Notes under the pieces: model-generated
Database searches by the model: none
What the model saw: only the letters and a program-made list of their open reading frames with translations
What the model was told of the DNA's origin: nothing
Assembly: GCF_001632365.1 (NCBI RefSeq)
Contig: NW_024468533.1
Span: 309,836-373,835, forward strand
Reading direction: 5' to 3'
Source: Laetiporus sulphureus 93-53
Lineage: Eukaryota > Basidiomycota > Agaricomycetes > Polyporales > Laetiporaceae
DNA: 64,000 nucleotides
Part shown: positions 41,837 through 53,304 of the stretch, piece by piece
Layout: every line of letters begins with the position of its first letter
How positions within the stretch are numbered: the stretch's first letter is position 1
Made by a program: the position numbers and the translations under genes

Positions 41837-42551
41837 TATCACAAACTTAGGACGCAGAGCGCCGACTAAGCCTATGACCTTATGATCAAACACTTACTGA
41901 CTGTTGTCGACGTAAGGATGGACACAAAGATGATCAAAGTAAAGCAGCGACTTGCAAGTGAGCACTGATAACACTATATGGATAGGCGTAGCAGAGATGA
42001 GAATAAGTCTGGGGGACTTATGCGTCTCAGAGCTCTGGCTTATATACATGAGCGGAGGGACCCTTGGTACCCTGATACCCCAGAACCACTAGCTAATGGA
42101 CATTGTCTGATTGGTTACCACTACCTGTCAGACTACGTGTGTCATGCATGCTGAACCTCCGAGCTACTTAGTAAGACCATGGGAATGGTATTGCCTGTAA
42201 TGGCTACATCTCCGGTGGTGTGGTATCTATCTACCTCATGTATGTGAACTAATATCCCCTTAAGGACATATCTCCGGTGGCGTGTGCCTCCTTTATTAGA
42301 TTCTTCCAGAGTCCGACCGTTGCTTCTAGGTGGGATGATATTACTGTATAAGTTAGGCTTACCTAATACCAGCGCTACTTGTCACATGTGTAGATATCAC
42401 GTGATATGTCACGTGACTAGTCCTGGACCTTCGGGGTGCCTAGGACTGTCAGTACTTCGTGTACCGGTTCGTTCCTTTCTGGACAGCCTAGCACTGATGT
42501 CATGTGATGTTCTAGTCACATGCAGATTGAAAGACGTGAAAATCTGTGACA
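41837..42551 (-). repeat. Gypsy 3' LTR (715 bp)
   Basis: It starts TATCACAAACTTAGG and ends AATCTGTGACA on the + strand, i.e. TGTCACA...TGTGATA in the element's sense. The usual terminal CA is replaced by TA in both LTRs. Confidence 0.9.
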
Positions 42552-42566
42552 GTACCCCCCCTTCTA
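42552..42566 (-). other. Polypurine tract
   Basis: In the element's sense the bases TAGAAGGGGGGGTAC lie immediately before the 3' LTR, a typical plus-strand primer. Confidence 0.7.
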
Positions 42567-42572
42567 GACAGT

Positions 42573-43457
42573 TCATCCTGAATCTGGCTTTTTGCATGGT
42601 TTCTGGAAGTAATTATCGCCTGTTGAACCAAATCCACGGTGTCCTCGGGCTGAGGGTTTGAGGTAATCAACCAGTGAAATGACAGGGGTAATAATACGTT
42701 CAATGATAAGTTGAGCGACTCGATCACCCAGATTGACTGTGAAGTCATCATTTGTATTATTTATTAGCAAAATCTTGATTTTGCCTGTGTATCCTCTGTC
42801 GATTACACCAGTGCCTACGTCGATGCCTTTAACAGCTAATCCACTTCGTGGCACAATTCGACCATAGGTTCCTCGAGGTGTTGTAAAGTGAAGTCCTGTG
42901 GATACTAATCCTCGTGAGTGTGCTCGGATGGTTGTTGGTTCTGATGCGGCTAAATCCATTCCAGCATCGTCTTCATGGGCATATTTTGGTGCGTGTGCAT
43001 TTGGATTGTCTAATGTTATTTGAAGATCTCTAGAATGATCCCAATCATCTCTATCCTGATCATATATCTGAATGGTATCAGTGGCGGGGTCATAGACTTG
43101 ACCTGTTCTCCTGGGTGAAAAAACGCCATCGATCGGAGTTGTATCAATAAGAGATATTGGTTGAGGTGCGTCAGGATATTTTCTGTGAAATTCCTTGATG
43201 AGACGCAGAGATTTCTTCAAATTTGCAGCGGGTTTCCAAGTTTCTTCGGCTTTAGAATAACCCTTCCAATGCATCAAATATTGAAGTTTGCCACGAATGA
43301 CACGAGAGTCGACTATATACTCGACTTCCCATTCTTCGCCAGTCTTCTTTTTGATAGGAGGACGAGGTCTGAGTGTGCGGCCTGGTATTTCATCTTCATG
43401 GTAGAGCGTGAGCTTGGACGCATGAAAAACTGGATGAACGCCGTATTGTCGTGGCAT
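42573..43457 (-). CDS. Pol C-terminus: chromodomain fused to dUTPase-like domain
   Basis: An open 294-codon stretch at the end of pol. Residues 1-20 (YGVHPVFHASKL) are the usual end of the integrase region. Residues about 41-95 form a chromodomain (EVEYIVDSRVIRGKLQYLMH, WKGYSKAEETW). Residues about 155-280 carry all five motifs of the trimeric dUTPase family: AHEDDAGMDL (160-169), VPRSGLA (202-208), GTGVIDRGYTG (216-226) with the catalytic Asp and uracil-contacting Tyr, GDRVAQLIIE (244-253) and RGHRGFGSTG (271-280). It ends 14 residues later, a few bases before the polypurine tract. dUTPase would lower dUTP during reverse transcription. No stop interrupts this part. It is not an independent gene: the ATG is internal to pol. 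Confidence 0.85.
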   Translation of the reverse strand: MPRQYGVHPVFHASKLTLYHEDEIPGRTLRPRPPIKKKTGEEWEVEYIVDSRVIRGKLQYLMHWKGYSKAEETWKPAANLKKSLRLIKEFHRKYPDAPQPISLIDTTPIDGVFSPRRTGQVYDPATDTIQIYDQDRDDWDHSRDLQITLDNPNAHAPKYAHEDDAGMDLAASEPTTIRAHSRGLVSTGLHFTTPRGTYGRIVPRSGLAVKGIDVGTGVIDRGYTGKIKILLINNTNDDFTVNLGDRVAQLIIERIITPVISLVDYLKPSARGHRGFGSTGDNYFQKPCKKPDSG

Positions 43458-44561
43458 TTTGAGTCTGTATGTGACTGGTCCTAGTTTTTCTACGATTTCG
43501 AAGGGTCCACCTCACCGTTGTGCCAATTTGGCTCCCGATGTTTGCCAATCTTTAGTGGAGAGTAATACTTGATCTCCAACCTTGAAAGGTGCGGGTCGTA
43601 CGGATTGATCATAGTATCACTTCATGCGTTCAGCTGCCAATAGAATGGCTGCTTTCGCTTGCTCTTGCACTTCTACTCATGCCTGCATTATGGAATCTAG
43701 CGTATGATGCTTTATGGGGTCCATTATTGTTGGTTCTGCATGTGGATGTCTACCGTATTCAACAAAGAATGGTGAATTCTTAGTGGCTTCAGAAGCCTGA
43801 TTATTATAGGCGAATTCGGCAGTTGGTAGTAGTATACTCCAATCTTCCACGCGTCTGTCAGTATAGATACGGAGATATTGCTCCAGCGACTGATTTGTTC
43901 TTTCAGTTTGACCATCGGTCTCCGGATGATACGCCGAAGACATTGTTGATTGTATCCCAAGGAGTTTGCATGCTTCCTGGAATAATGCGCTTGCAAACTG
44001 AGTACCTCTATCTGAGATAATCTGTCTCGGAAGACCATGCTGTGTCCATACCCTCTCATAGAAAGTACGAGCAAGGTCTGATGCTGAGAACTCATTGGTA
44101 ATTGCAAAGAAATGTGCTCGTTTGGTCAAACGATCGACAACTACCATGATTGCGTTGAATCCATGGGATTCTGGTAATTGAGTGATTAAATCGACAGAGA
44201 CAATTTCCCAAGGTTCTGTTGGAACCTCATTTGGCTGTAATTCTCCGTATTTTGGCTGATTGATGTTTTTGTTGCGTTGACAAAGGTCGCAAGAACCAAC
44301 ATACTTTTTGACGTAAGTGGACATTCCTGGCCACCAGTAGTTACGAGATAACATCTCATATGTCTTCCATCTTCCAGGATGACCTGCACTGGCAGCTTCA
44401 TGATGACGCTGGACAATTTCTCATCTAAGTGATTCCTTATTATCTGCTTTTGGCACATAGACTTTGCCTCAGTATAGTAATATCCCACTTTTGAAGTTCC
44501 AATCTTCGAGTCCTTTCGAGAACTCTCGTTGTCCCTTCTTGAGTAGATCTTGATATGAGTT
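43458..44561 (-). pseudogene. Pol: integrase region
   Basis: Integrase core in the same frame as the chromodomain/dUTPase part. The zinc-binding region reads HHEAASAGHPGR, then LSRNYWWPGM and CDLCQR. The catalytic core holds VDLITQLPESHGF, VVVDRLTKRAHF, ISDRGTQFAS and STAYHPE-type SSAYHPETDGQTERTNQ, giving the D,D,E triad. TGA codons occur near 44477, 44424, 43679, 43622 and 43516, where a related protein would have Arg (CGA). Confidence 0.85.
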
Positions 44562-44563
44562 GT

Positions 44564-46507
44564 TCACATTGTCATCTTGTAGTGATTCCTTGATCTTGTC
44601 CACCAAATAATGATCTGTACGACTGCAAGGTGGGTATGTTGAATAGCTTTAATCACGAAATATTCCGGTTTGAGCAGAGTTTTGTCAGAATTATCGAGAT
44701 TTACCCCCTCTTCATGATCTGGCCTCCTGGACAGAGGATCAGCGCGATGCATTGATTTCTCTGGTTTGTGATGTAGTTGGATGTTGAACCGTGTAAGATA
44801 TAGCGACCATCGAGCTTGCCGCCTCGTCAGCTTTTGTGCTGATTTGAAATAGGTTAAATTCTGGTGATCGGACCAAATTTCTACTGGGAGCGGATGACCT
44901 TCGAGATGTTGTCAGTATTCTTCCAATGCTCGAATAATTGCGAGCATCTCTTTGTCATAGATTTCATAGTTCCGCTCAGCCTCATTGAGGCCTTTCGAAT
45001 AGAATGCTATTGGATGCCACAACCCATCGTCGTTGAGTTGTTTAAGGCATGCACCAGTGGCAAAATTACTGGAATCCGTTTCTAACCGGAATGGATGAGT
45101 ATCATCCGGTAATGCCAGAATTGGAGCTGAAGTAAAGGCATGTTTGAGAGCGTTAAATGCCTGTTGTTGTTCTTCGCCCCACACCCATTTCTGATCCTTT
45201 CATGTAAGGATATTGAGTGGTCGAGACTTTTTGGCAAATCCTTCAATGAATCGACGATAGAAATTAGCAAACCCAAGAAAAGCTTGTACTTGCTTAACCT
45301 TTTTGGGTTCTGGCCAGTCGAGTACACCTGCGACCTTTTGAGGATCCATATGGACCTCGCCTTTAGAGATAATCATCCCTAAGTACTCAATCGAGGGTTG
45401 TTCGAAAAAGCACTTTTCTGGTTTGGCAAAAAGGTCGTTGTCCCGTAATCTTTTAATTACCTCTTTGGTAATCTTCCGATGTTGTTTCAGATCGTCAGTG
45501 AAGATTAGAATATCATCGAGGTAGACGATCACATGGCCTTCCCAAATAAGATCATCTAAAATCTCATTCATCATGTGCTGGAAGGTGGCTGGTGCGTTAC
45601 AGAAACCGAAAAACATAACCGTGGCCTCATATAAACCGCGATGCGTCACAAAAGCTGTTTTCCATTCATCACCCTTGCGGATGCGAACATTGTTGTATCC
45701 CCATCTGAGATCCAGCTTGGTGAATATTGACGCGTTACTGAGCTGATCGATAAGCTCGCTTATTCGTGGAATAGGGAAGCGATTCTTCTTGGTTATAGCA
45801 TTAAGTTTTCGGTAATCTTGTACTAATCTTAGCGTGCTGTCCTTCTTTTTGACAAAGAATACCGGGGCAGCAATAGGTGATTTCGACTTTCGAATGTAGC
45901 CTTTTGCTAGGTTGTCGTCGATCCATGAATCTAGGGAATTTCTTTCCTCAGGATTCATAGGATATAGTTTGCTTGGTCGTGGTAATTCATGTTCTTCTTC
46001 AAACTCGATTGCATGATCGTAAGGCTTTCGAATTGGCATCCTTTCAGATGCTTTCTTGGAGAAGACATCACCGAATGAATGTAGATAATCTGGTACTAAT
46101 TTTTCCCAAAATTCTACTTCATTAATAACCTGATCTTCTGGGCTGCCAGTGTTTGACTGGGGTGCCGCTTCTTTCAGGTCTTCTTCTGGTTCAGCATAGC
46201 CGCAATCTGCTATAGAAAGTATCATGCGGGCTATTTGTTCGGCTTCGGGGTCATCCATTTCGACCCACGAGATTATAGGATTTACTGCATCGATGTTGTG
46301 TCCATTGAACATTCTGAATGCAGTTGGCTCCTCATCTGCCACTTGTTGTGCTCGTTGCGAGATTTCTTCAGCTTCCTCTCTCACAATGGCTTGTTGTTTT
46401 TTTATGAAGCCTCTGGTGGTGACATGTACTCGGGCATCTTGAGTATTTCCATTCTCCAGCTTGCCAGTTGATTTCTGGATTATGCTGACGTAAGTATGAC
46501 ATCCCAA
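44564..46507 (-). pseudogene. Pol: reverse transcriptase and RNase H
   Basis: RT motifs are KLNAITKKNRFPIPRISELI, LDLRWGYNNVRI, FGFCNAPATFQHMMN and the active site VIVYLDDILIF (about 45510), then FLGFANFYRRFI. RNase H follows: LETDSSNFATGACL, KEMLAIIRALEEY, IWSDHQNLTYF and ADPLSRRPD. In-frame TGA at 45200-45202 and 44912-44914 break it. The reading frame then changes by one base near 44610 before the integrase. Confidence 0.9.
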
Positions 46508-46808
46508 TGATCATGTCTAATTTCCCAATGTCCGTGACTAGCAGACGGTGGGTGGAACCATGATCTCCAACTTTGAGGTATGCTTTTACATAGTCAGTTA
46601 TTTCACCATGTTTGTTCTGGGATCCGTCAGCATTGTACACCTTGTACATCGTATTAAGCTTGGGGGTTGCGATTCGATTGTTTTTTACGAATTGCTTGCT
46701 GATGTACATGGAATATGCTCCTGAGTCGACTAGAGCTTCGGCGCTCGATTTTTTGCCATACACCCATAATGTAACTGGTAAATAGAATGATGATAAATTT
46801 GGAGACAA
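46368..46808 (-). pseudogene. Pol: aspartic protease region
   Basis: The retropepsin active site appears as EALVDSGAYSMYIS, and the flap/second half as LLVTDIGKLDMIIGMSYL. It is one frame off from the reverse transcriptase that follows; the two frames overlap between 46368 and 46507 and an A7 run near 46400 is the likely indel site. Programmed frameshifting is possible but less likely in an element this damaged. Confidence 0.75.
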
Positions 46809-46921
46809 ATTCTTTATTGTTACATTATCATCCTCTGCGTTGCGACGATCTACAGAGGTGTCTGATTTGGGTGCTAAATGTACAGGTCTTATATAATGTT
46901 CTGGGGACTCTGACGAGCTGC

Positions 46922-48637
46922 CTACAGATCCTGTTTGAGAAAACCCTTCTGATCCTTCCTTGAAGAGCCCTCTCCCGCCTTCCTTGATGAACTGGATCCA
47001 TTTGCCCTCAGGCGCCTGAGCCTTGAGAGGATCGCGGCAAAATCTTCATCTGACTCGGATGCATCAGGCTCGCTTTCCGAGTGGATGCTGCGGTTGCTAA
47101 TATGCGCAGCTGTCTCCTTACCCTTCCCCTTAGTCTTAGAGGAAGAGCTCTTCTTCTTTGGCTTCTTCTCTTCTTCAGTGTCAGAGCTTTCGCTCTCTGT
47201 GTCTGATGAAGTGGAATCAGATACCACCTGTCACGTCTTGGACAACTTTGACTTCTTCTTGTCATCGTCCTTTTTCTTCCCGTCCTTCTTCTTCGCAGCT
47301 GTCTCCTTCTCCTTCTCAATCTGTCTCTTGACATGGTCCAATTTGAAACAATCGGTGCAATACTTGCCGAAGCATTTCGACGATTTGAAGAACATAGGTT
47401 TGTTCTTCTTACAGTTGGCACAAACCAACTTGTCGTCTTGTACGCTACGCGCTTTGCCCGATTTACTCTTTCCCTTCTTTCCGACTGCGTCAACCTCCAT
47501 GGCATTCAGGTCCTTGGTTTCGGCCTTGGCATGGTGGCCTTCTCGTTGTAGTGACATAAATATCTGGAGTGCGAATGTAAGGAACTCGGTCCACTTTTTG
47601 GGCCAGTTGTCCTTAGTCGTGTCTGCCAGCATGAGTAGTCACGTTTTCTCCGGAATATATTTTTTGATCTTTTCGATCAAGTCTTGATCTGAGAAGCCTG
47701 TACCGGTTGCCTTTGGACGGAAGTCTTCTGCGAACTTTCGGAAGTCTCGATGGTCCTTCTTGACGAAGGCTTCTAGCTCCGTTCGCTTCTTGTCATCCTT
47801 GTCCAATGATTCATATGCCGTGCGAAGTTCAGCTATGAACTCCGCCCAAGTTCCTGGTGCCTTGTTGTTTTCGTTTATTTTGGTAATCCAATGTCACATG
47901 TTTTCGCGTGCTCCTCCTTTCAGGAGCAAGAGGGTAGACATAATCTTGGACTCGTCTTTGGTATGTCCAGTATATTTCAACCAGAGCATGACTTGTTCGA
48001 GCCAATCATCGAGATTGACTCCGTCCTTATTGCCACCATATTTTTCTGGCTGGTCAATTTTTACGCCTTTACCCTTGTGACCAAACGACGGCTCATCGTC
48101 ATCGTCCGTGTCGTCGACATTGTTACCGCTTTGCCCTGCCTTCCTTCCCTGTGTGGGTGCCCATGTGCAAAGTCGATCATGTGATTTCTTTAGGTCTTCT
48201 ATCCTTGTTTGGAGATCCTTGACTTCATCATCAAATGCCACAAACGCTTCGTTAGTGGTCTTGTTTTCCTCAAGTAAAGCTGACGAGGTTTTCTCCAAGT
48301 CTGCGATTCGAGACTCGGATTGTTGACGATGTTGGTCTAAGAAGACCGTACGATTGTGAAACTCCGTGGTGTTACGTTCCATTGTGTGCGCTTGACGCTG
48401 GATAAGATTTTCATAATGCGCCACCGTTTGTTGACGCATTTCTTTCACCACATTTGTGACCAGATCGACTACCCAATTCTTCACGTTTTCGGGTATATTC
48501 GCATTTGAGGGCGCCGTGTCGGCAAGGGCTTGACGAATGATAGGATTCGGGGGTTGCAATACAATATTAAGTCGTGCGGGAAGCTCCGGAGATGTAGCAC
48601 GAGAGAAACTGGGATCATGTGCAGTGGGGGTCGCCAT
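46922..48637 (-). pseudogene. Gag region
   Basis: The ATG at 48637 starts MATPTAHDPSFSRATSPELP. A coiled-coil-like part follows, then the capsid-type stretch LDDWLEQVMLWLKYTGHTKD. TGA codons at 47894, 47639 and 47231 interrupt an otherwise single frame that ends at TAG (46922). A basic Lys-rich C-terminus contains a cysteine cluster, C-X2-C-X13-C-X4-C-X2-C (CANCKKN...CFGKYCTDC, about 47410), rather than a CCHC knuckle. Confidence 0.85.
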
Positions 48638-48722
48638 CTTACAATTCTTCCTCTACTTCATGAAGATGCTCTTCAAACTCGACGATATGTCTATTTGCGA
48701 TCGTGGCCGATCGGGCAATTAC

Positions 48723-49169
48723 TCATCCTGAGTGCTGGTTTCGTAGCAAATAAAGGTTTTGGTATATGACCTTGACAAAGGGTTGCCACAAAAACCTAGT
48801 TTTGTCCCTGACTGCGGGCCACTGATGATTATGATGAATTTCGCAAATACGCTCGACTTCTTCGAGCCAATCGATGAAGCTATTGTAAGCTTCGGTGAGA
48901 CGATCTTCAGGTTCTTCCGTTCCAATAGGGATATAGCAGATATGAACCGCAACGTTCCTCCAATCAAATTCTGGATAGATTTGAAGAGCGTATATATGAT
49001 ATATGTCATGGTAGTCGATGTGAAACGTGTCCTCGTATGTAGCAAATGCTTCACCTGCTATGTCCCAGAGAACTCGTGAAATTGAGTCCCAAAGATAGTC
49101 AAAAGTATGACTGATTGGATTGAGATGCTCGAAGTCTTCAAGATTGTCTGATTCGCTGGATGAAGACAT
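48723..49169 (-). CDS. Extra open frame in Gypsy leader (150 codons)
   Basis: Same strand and just upstream of gag, in the same frame as the next leader ORF but not as gag. It starts MSSSSESDNLEDFEHLNPIS at 49169 and runs uninterrupted to QHSG. The composition is acidic and aromatic (DIYHIYALQIYPEFDWRN, FIDWLEEVERICEI). I recognise no domain. It may be an accessory protein of the element, an N-terminal exon of gag, or chance. Confidence 0.45.
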   Translation of the reverse strand: MSSSSESDNLEDFEHLNPISHTFDYLWDSISRVLWDIAGEAFATYEDTFHIDYHDIYHIYALQIYPEFDWRNVAVHICYIPIGTEEPEDRLTEAYNSFIDWLEEVERICEIHHNHQWPAVRDKTRFLWQPFVKVIYQNLYLLRNQHSG

Positions 49170-49256
49170 ATACAAAGTAACTATTCGTATCTACAGCAAG
49201 GGTCGCCCTGTGACCTGTATTCCTAGACGATATTTCTGGATAATATCTCTGATTAT

Positions 49257-49926
49257 TCAGCGAGCTTCTCCGCCCTGATGCTTCCTCTCCTGAACGTAGT
49301 TGCAGAAGTCACGAACCACGTGTTGGTGAACGAAGGAAAGCTTGAATTCTGCGATGTCAGTGCAGAGGAATTCGAGCTTGAGTATGAGATGCTCGAGGTC
49401 GAAGATGTCGTGGTCGTCAAGCTGATGACGGTATCGTTTGGTGAGTAGGATATGAATCTGTCGAAGGGTACCTTCGACGTGTTGAGTTGAGATGATGGAG
49501 ACGGCGAGAGGATAGATGAAATGAGACCCAGTAGCGGTCTCGACGTATGTCCCTTGATTGAGATCTGGACCAGATGGTTCTGCAGGTAGTCTCGGTCGCC
49601 TGACTGAGGGAGTCTGGATGATAAAGACTGAACTTGTGCCGCGAGGGGGCCGACCTCCCATAGAAATGTGTCCTGGCCTTGGCAGGAGTCTTATAGGCCG
49701 CTGCTCGTAGAACTCTTCTGGAGTTCTCGCTCGAGGACGATGAATGACACTGTCGATGCTGCGCAATGCCTTGGTGTGGCTTACGCTGGTAGAGTTGGCG
49801 ACTGACAGAGCGTCAGGTGAAGATATGACACCGCTAACGTGCGGGTGGACATGCGAAGATGCAACACTGCGGCGAGTACACTGGGCAGGCACTTGAGGCA
49901 GGTAAGATAAGCAGACTTGTTCTTCT
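49257..49926 (-). CDS. Extra open frame in Gypsy leader (up to 240 codons)
   Basis: The frame is open from inside the 5' LTR to TGA at 49257. The first ATG in it is at 49661, so translation from there would give about 134 residues (MGGRPPRGTSSVFIIQTPSV...). The N-terminal half is Pro/Arg/Ser-rich, and the C-terminal half looks helical (HDIFDLEHLILKLEFLCTDI) and ends CNYVQERKHQGGEAR. No recognised domain. Open length in such a decayed element is notable. Confidence 0.4.
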
Positions 49927-50640
49927 ATCACAAACTTAGGACGCAGAGCACTGACTAAGCCTATGACCTTATGATCAAACACTTACTGACTGTTGTCGAC
50001 GTAAGAATGGACACAAAGATGATCAAAGTAAAGCAGTGCCTTGCAAGTGGGTGCTGGTGACACTATATGGATAGGCGTAGCAGAGATGAGAATAAGTCTG
50101 GGGGACTTATGCGTCTCAGAGCTCTGGCTTATATACATGAGCGGAGGGACCCTTGGTACCCTGATATCTCAGAACCGCTAGCTAATGGACATTGTCTGAT
50201 TGGTTACCACTACCTGTCAGACTATGTGTGTCATGCATGCTGAACCTCCGAGCTACTTAGTAAGATCATGGGAATGGTATTGCCTGTAATGGCTACATCT
50301 TCGGTGGCGTGGTATCTATCTACCTCATGTATGTGAACTAATATCCCCTTAAGGACATATCTCCGGTGGCGTGTGCCTCCTTTATTGGATTCTTCCGGAG
50401 TCCGACCATTGCTTCTAGGTGGGATGATATTACTGTATAAGTTAGGCTTACCTAATACCAGCGCTACTTGTCACATGTGTGGATATCACGTGATATGTCA
50501 CGTGACTAGTCCTGGACCTTCGGGGCACCTAGGACTATCAGTACTTTGCGTACCAGTTCGTTCCTTTCTTAACAGCCTAGCGCTGATGTCATGTGATGTT
50601 CTAGTCATGTGCAGATTGAAAGACGTGAAAATCTGTGACA
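49927..50640 (-). repeat. Gypsy 5' LTR (714 bp)
   Basis: Matches 41837-42551 end to end. It is followed by GTAAG at 50641-50645, the right target duplication. Confidence 0.9.
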
Positions 50641-50645
50641 GTAAG

Positions 50646-53304
50646 GTATGTAGGTCCTCCGCAGCGCATTGAACCCTCATGCTGACACCCTATTCGATGA
50701 CTTATGCTCCGTTGATGGTGGCGCATTCATCTTCGCATACAGCTTGGTGACTGCTACACTGTGATGCTGACTTGTTTGCAGCAGCTGTGCGGGGCCTCGA
50801 GGGCGTGTGCCGCTGTTCTTCCTTGAGGTATTAATGTTCTGTCCACTGCCTTGTCGTGTTTGGAACTCATATGGAGACCTCGACGTACCGACGTATCATC
50901 TGTTCCTTGACAACATGACCGGAACTTTTATATGAAAGTGTTATTGTTCGAACTGTGTGCGACCTGCTGATGAACATAACGATGCCATCAACAGGTGTGT
51001 ACACAATTTTTTGCATCTTTCTCCGGTCGACAGTCGAATAGTCTACTCATAGTTGCCTCCGTATGCACGCCTCAGGCAGAGGGAAGGCTTCTACATTGTG
51101 CAGAATGCACCTTGTCACGTGTGACATTTATGGCCTCCTCACCATATCACGAGTTTGCTAAATGTTTGATTACACTGGTACGTCCCTCCTGCAGTTCTAT
51201 GAGCACGTAGCTGACATTGTGCTCACCGTGCAGCAGGGCGCTATCTGCACTTTCAGCTTCCGTAATGCCTGATCGATGGATCAAAGCTAGGTGCATATCC
51301 CTTAAACGAGTGCATAATGACTGTCAAACTAATTTTGTGTAACAGGCTTTATCTCGAGATTACATGTCGAATGCGCATCTCGTTAGACAAGCACTAGCCA
51401 CAGCCCACCGTAGACAGCGAGAGTTCTGTATGGCTTTGCCACCTTCAAAAGAGTGGCACAGATGATCCGCCACCCTCTGCCTCAGTGTCCCGACTTTCAG
51501 GGAGGCGTGAGACTTGCAAACGTAAGCATGAAGTTGAGCACAGAGCGGTGCAAGTCTAGAAGCGAAGCACCCTACCACTGTAACTGCATATGTCTCCATC
51601 ACTGCATCTGAACGCCTACGTAAGAAAGCAGTCTGTGTCGTCGATATGGCAGTGTGACTGAATATAATCATCCAACCTGGATATTGGGCAGGACTGTCAA
51701 AAACCGGGAGGTGGCCTCCGCTGACAATGGTGCGGCAGTCATCACGCGCTCGATGGATCATGCTTGACAGTTATGTATAGGATGCTGAGCTCGTATTTGA
51801 CCAATAGCCATAGGTGGAAACAACTGAAAGCCGACCTTGCAGAGTGGACTATCTGAAGAGGCATCAGGCTAGATGACGGAGTCTCGCAGTAAAGCGACGA
51901 CGATACTGGGAGGCTTTTCTTGAAAACTAGTTGTATGGATCTGAACAGGGAAAGTAAGAGCAGTATGCTCTCGAACATCAACATTGGTATCTAGAAAGTC
52001 CACACATAAGGCTTGATGCTCAGCTGTAAGCAGCCCATGATTCCTGGGAGGCACAATGGTGCAACCACGCAGGCATTACGAAGAGTCTGCCATCATGCTG
52101 TTGAAGCGATGCCATGAACGGAAAATGCTCACATTCTGCATCGTGCAGTGCAACTCCGATGATGGTATTTTTGCTCACAAGGACGAATGAATATATAAAC
52201 CACAAGGAAGGGGAAGCTTGCGATTACCATCAACCTTTCAATTCATTTACAAGAGAGGCTTCATGTAGATACGTGACTTAGCATAAATCAATGTTCGAAT
52301 AGAATCTGAGCATATGCCAGAAGATTGATCCAGAAGTTGCATCTTTCATTGTCGAACGTGTCAGTCGTAATGAGAGGCCAACAGAGCGATAGCTTTCACA
52401 CAGCTGTGTAAGTGAGTTCAGCGACATTCAAACTGCCTACAGAAAAATTTCAGAACTACCTTCGACCCATCCTTCTATATTTTCCTGGTTGTGCATTCTT
52501 CTCAGAAGCGTGTAAGCCTTCCCCTACGGCTAGTCTCAGTGGCTTTTGAGGAATGTGAGCTCCTCCCATGCTCTCAGGAGAAAAGTATCTGACATATTTC
52601 ACACCCAGGAGCATGCACTGCTTTGCTTCCTAGTCTCACCAACAGGAGCACGTCGCGTTTGTCGGTGAAGTCAGGGCACTGGTCCACATCCTGTACAGAC
52701 AAATCGAGCCAGGAGTTAATGGACGTAGTACTCACATATCTCTGTCTGATCTTAAATGATATGACTGAAAATATCCTTCACGACTCTGTGCTCCACCAGT
52801 GATGCTCATAAGTTTCTATCCTAAGCTAAAATACAGATCAAGCTCATACAACGATCTGCACAGCTTGTGACCTGCAGTGCTACTTACATTTGGTCACCTG
52901 AGTCTAAGCCATCCGAGTCTGCTTTCTCAAATACTAGCAGGTGGGCACAGTGCAACCGCTATCTATTGAAGGGTAATGTCCTTGCATTGATGACCAGGCA
53001 GAAGAACATATAGGGGGCAAACACATCAGCATATAGAGCGCATTGGAGAGATGACATGTCCACAGGCAACATCATGACGAATTCCGTGAACAGAGTACAC
53101 GCTGTGCCTTCTAGGGTAGACACCAGATTGTAGCATGATACACTTGAGCTTGCCGGAAGAATGGTTGGAGCATGCATGGTATAAATAGGCAACAACACAG
53201 CGGGCGCAGCAGAGGTCGCAGATAGCGTACGCCAGAAAATATTCCAGCCATCATCACCGACTGTCTAGGTATGTGCTATACAGACACTTCAGGTCATGCA
53301 GGGC
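50646..53304. other. Decayed sequence without a supported gene
   Basis: Frames up to 133 codons (51360-51761, minus) lack recognisable domains. CpG looks scarce and TG/CA frequent compared with 1-14 kb. It may contain old gene or repeat remnants. Confidence 0.3.

Larger units (their letters stand above)
41837..50640 (-). mobile_element. Ty3/Gypsy chromovirus, full length, inactivated
   Basis: An LTR retrotransposon of 8.8 kb on the minus strand. Order in its own sense: 5' LTR (50640-49927), two extra leader frames, gag, protease, reverse transcriptase and RNase H, integrase, chromodomain and a dUTPase-like domain, polypurine tract, 3' LTR (42551-41837). The LTRs differ at roughly 30-40 positions, nearly all transitions. 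Around ten in-frame TGA codons plus frame changes near 46400 and 44610 show that it is not autonomous now. No TGG-type primer binding site is seen directly next to the 5' LTR. Confidence 0.95.

Noticed and set aside
47085..47687. 200-codon plus-strand frame rich in Phe/Ser
   Set aside because: It is the antisense of the Lys/Glu-rich gag C-terminus; the composition is explained by the opposite strand.
42573..48637. TGA read as a sense codon in the Gypsy element
   Set aside because: Host genes in the window end with TGA in the ordinary way, and CpG decay explains the pattern more simply.
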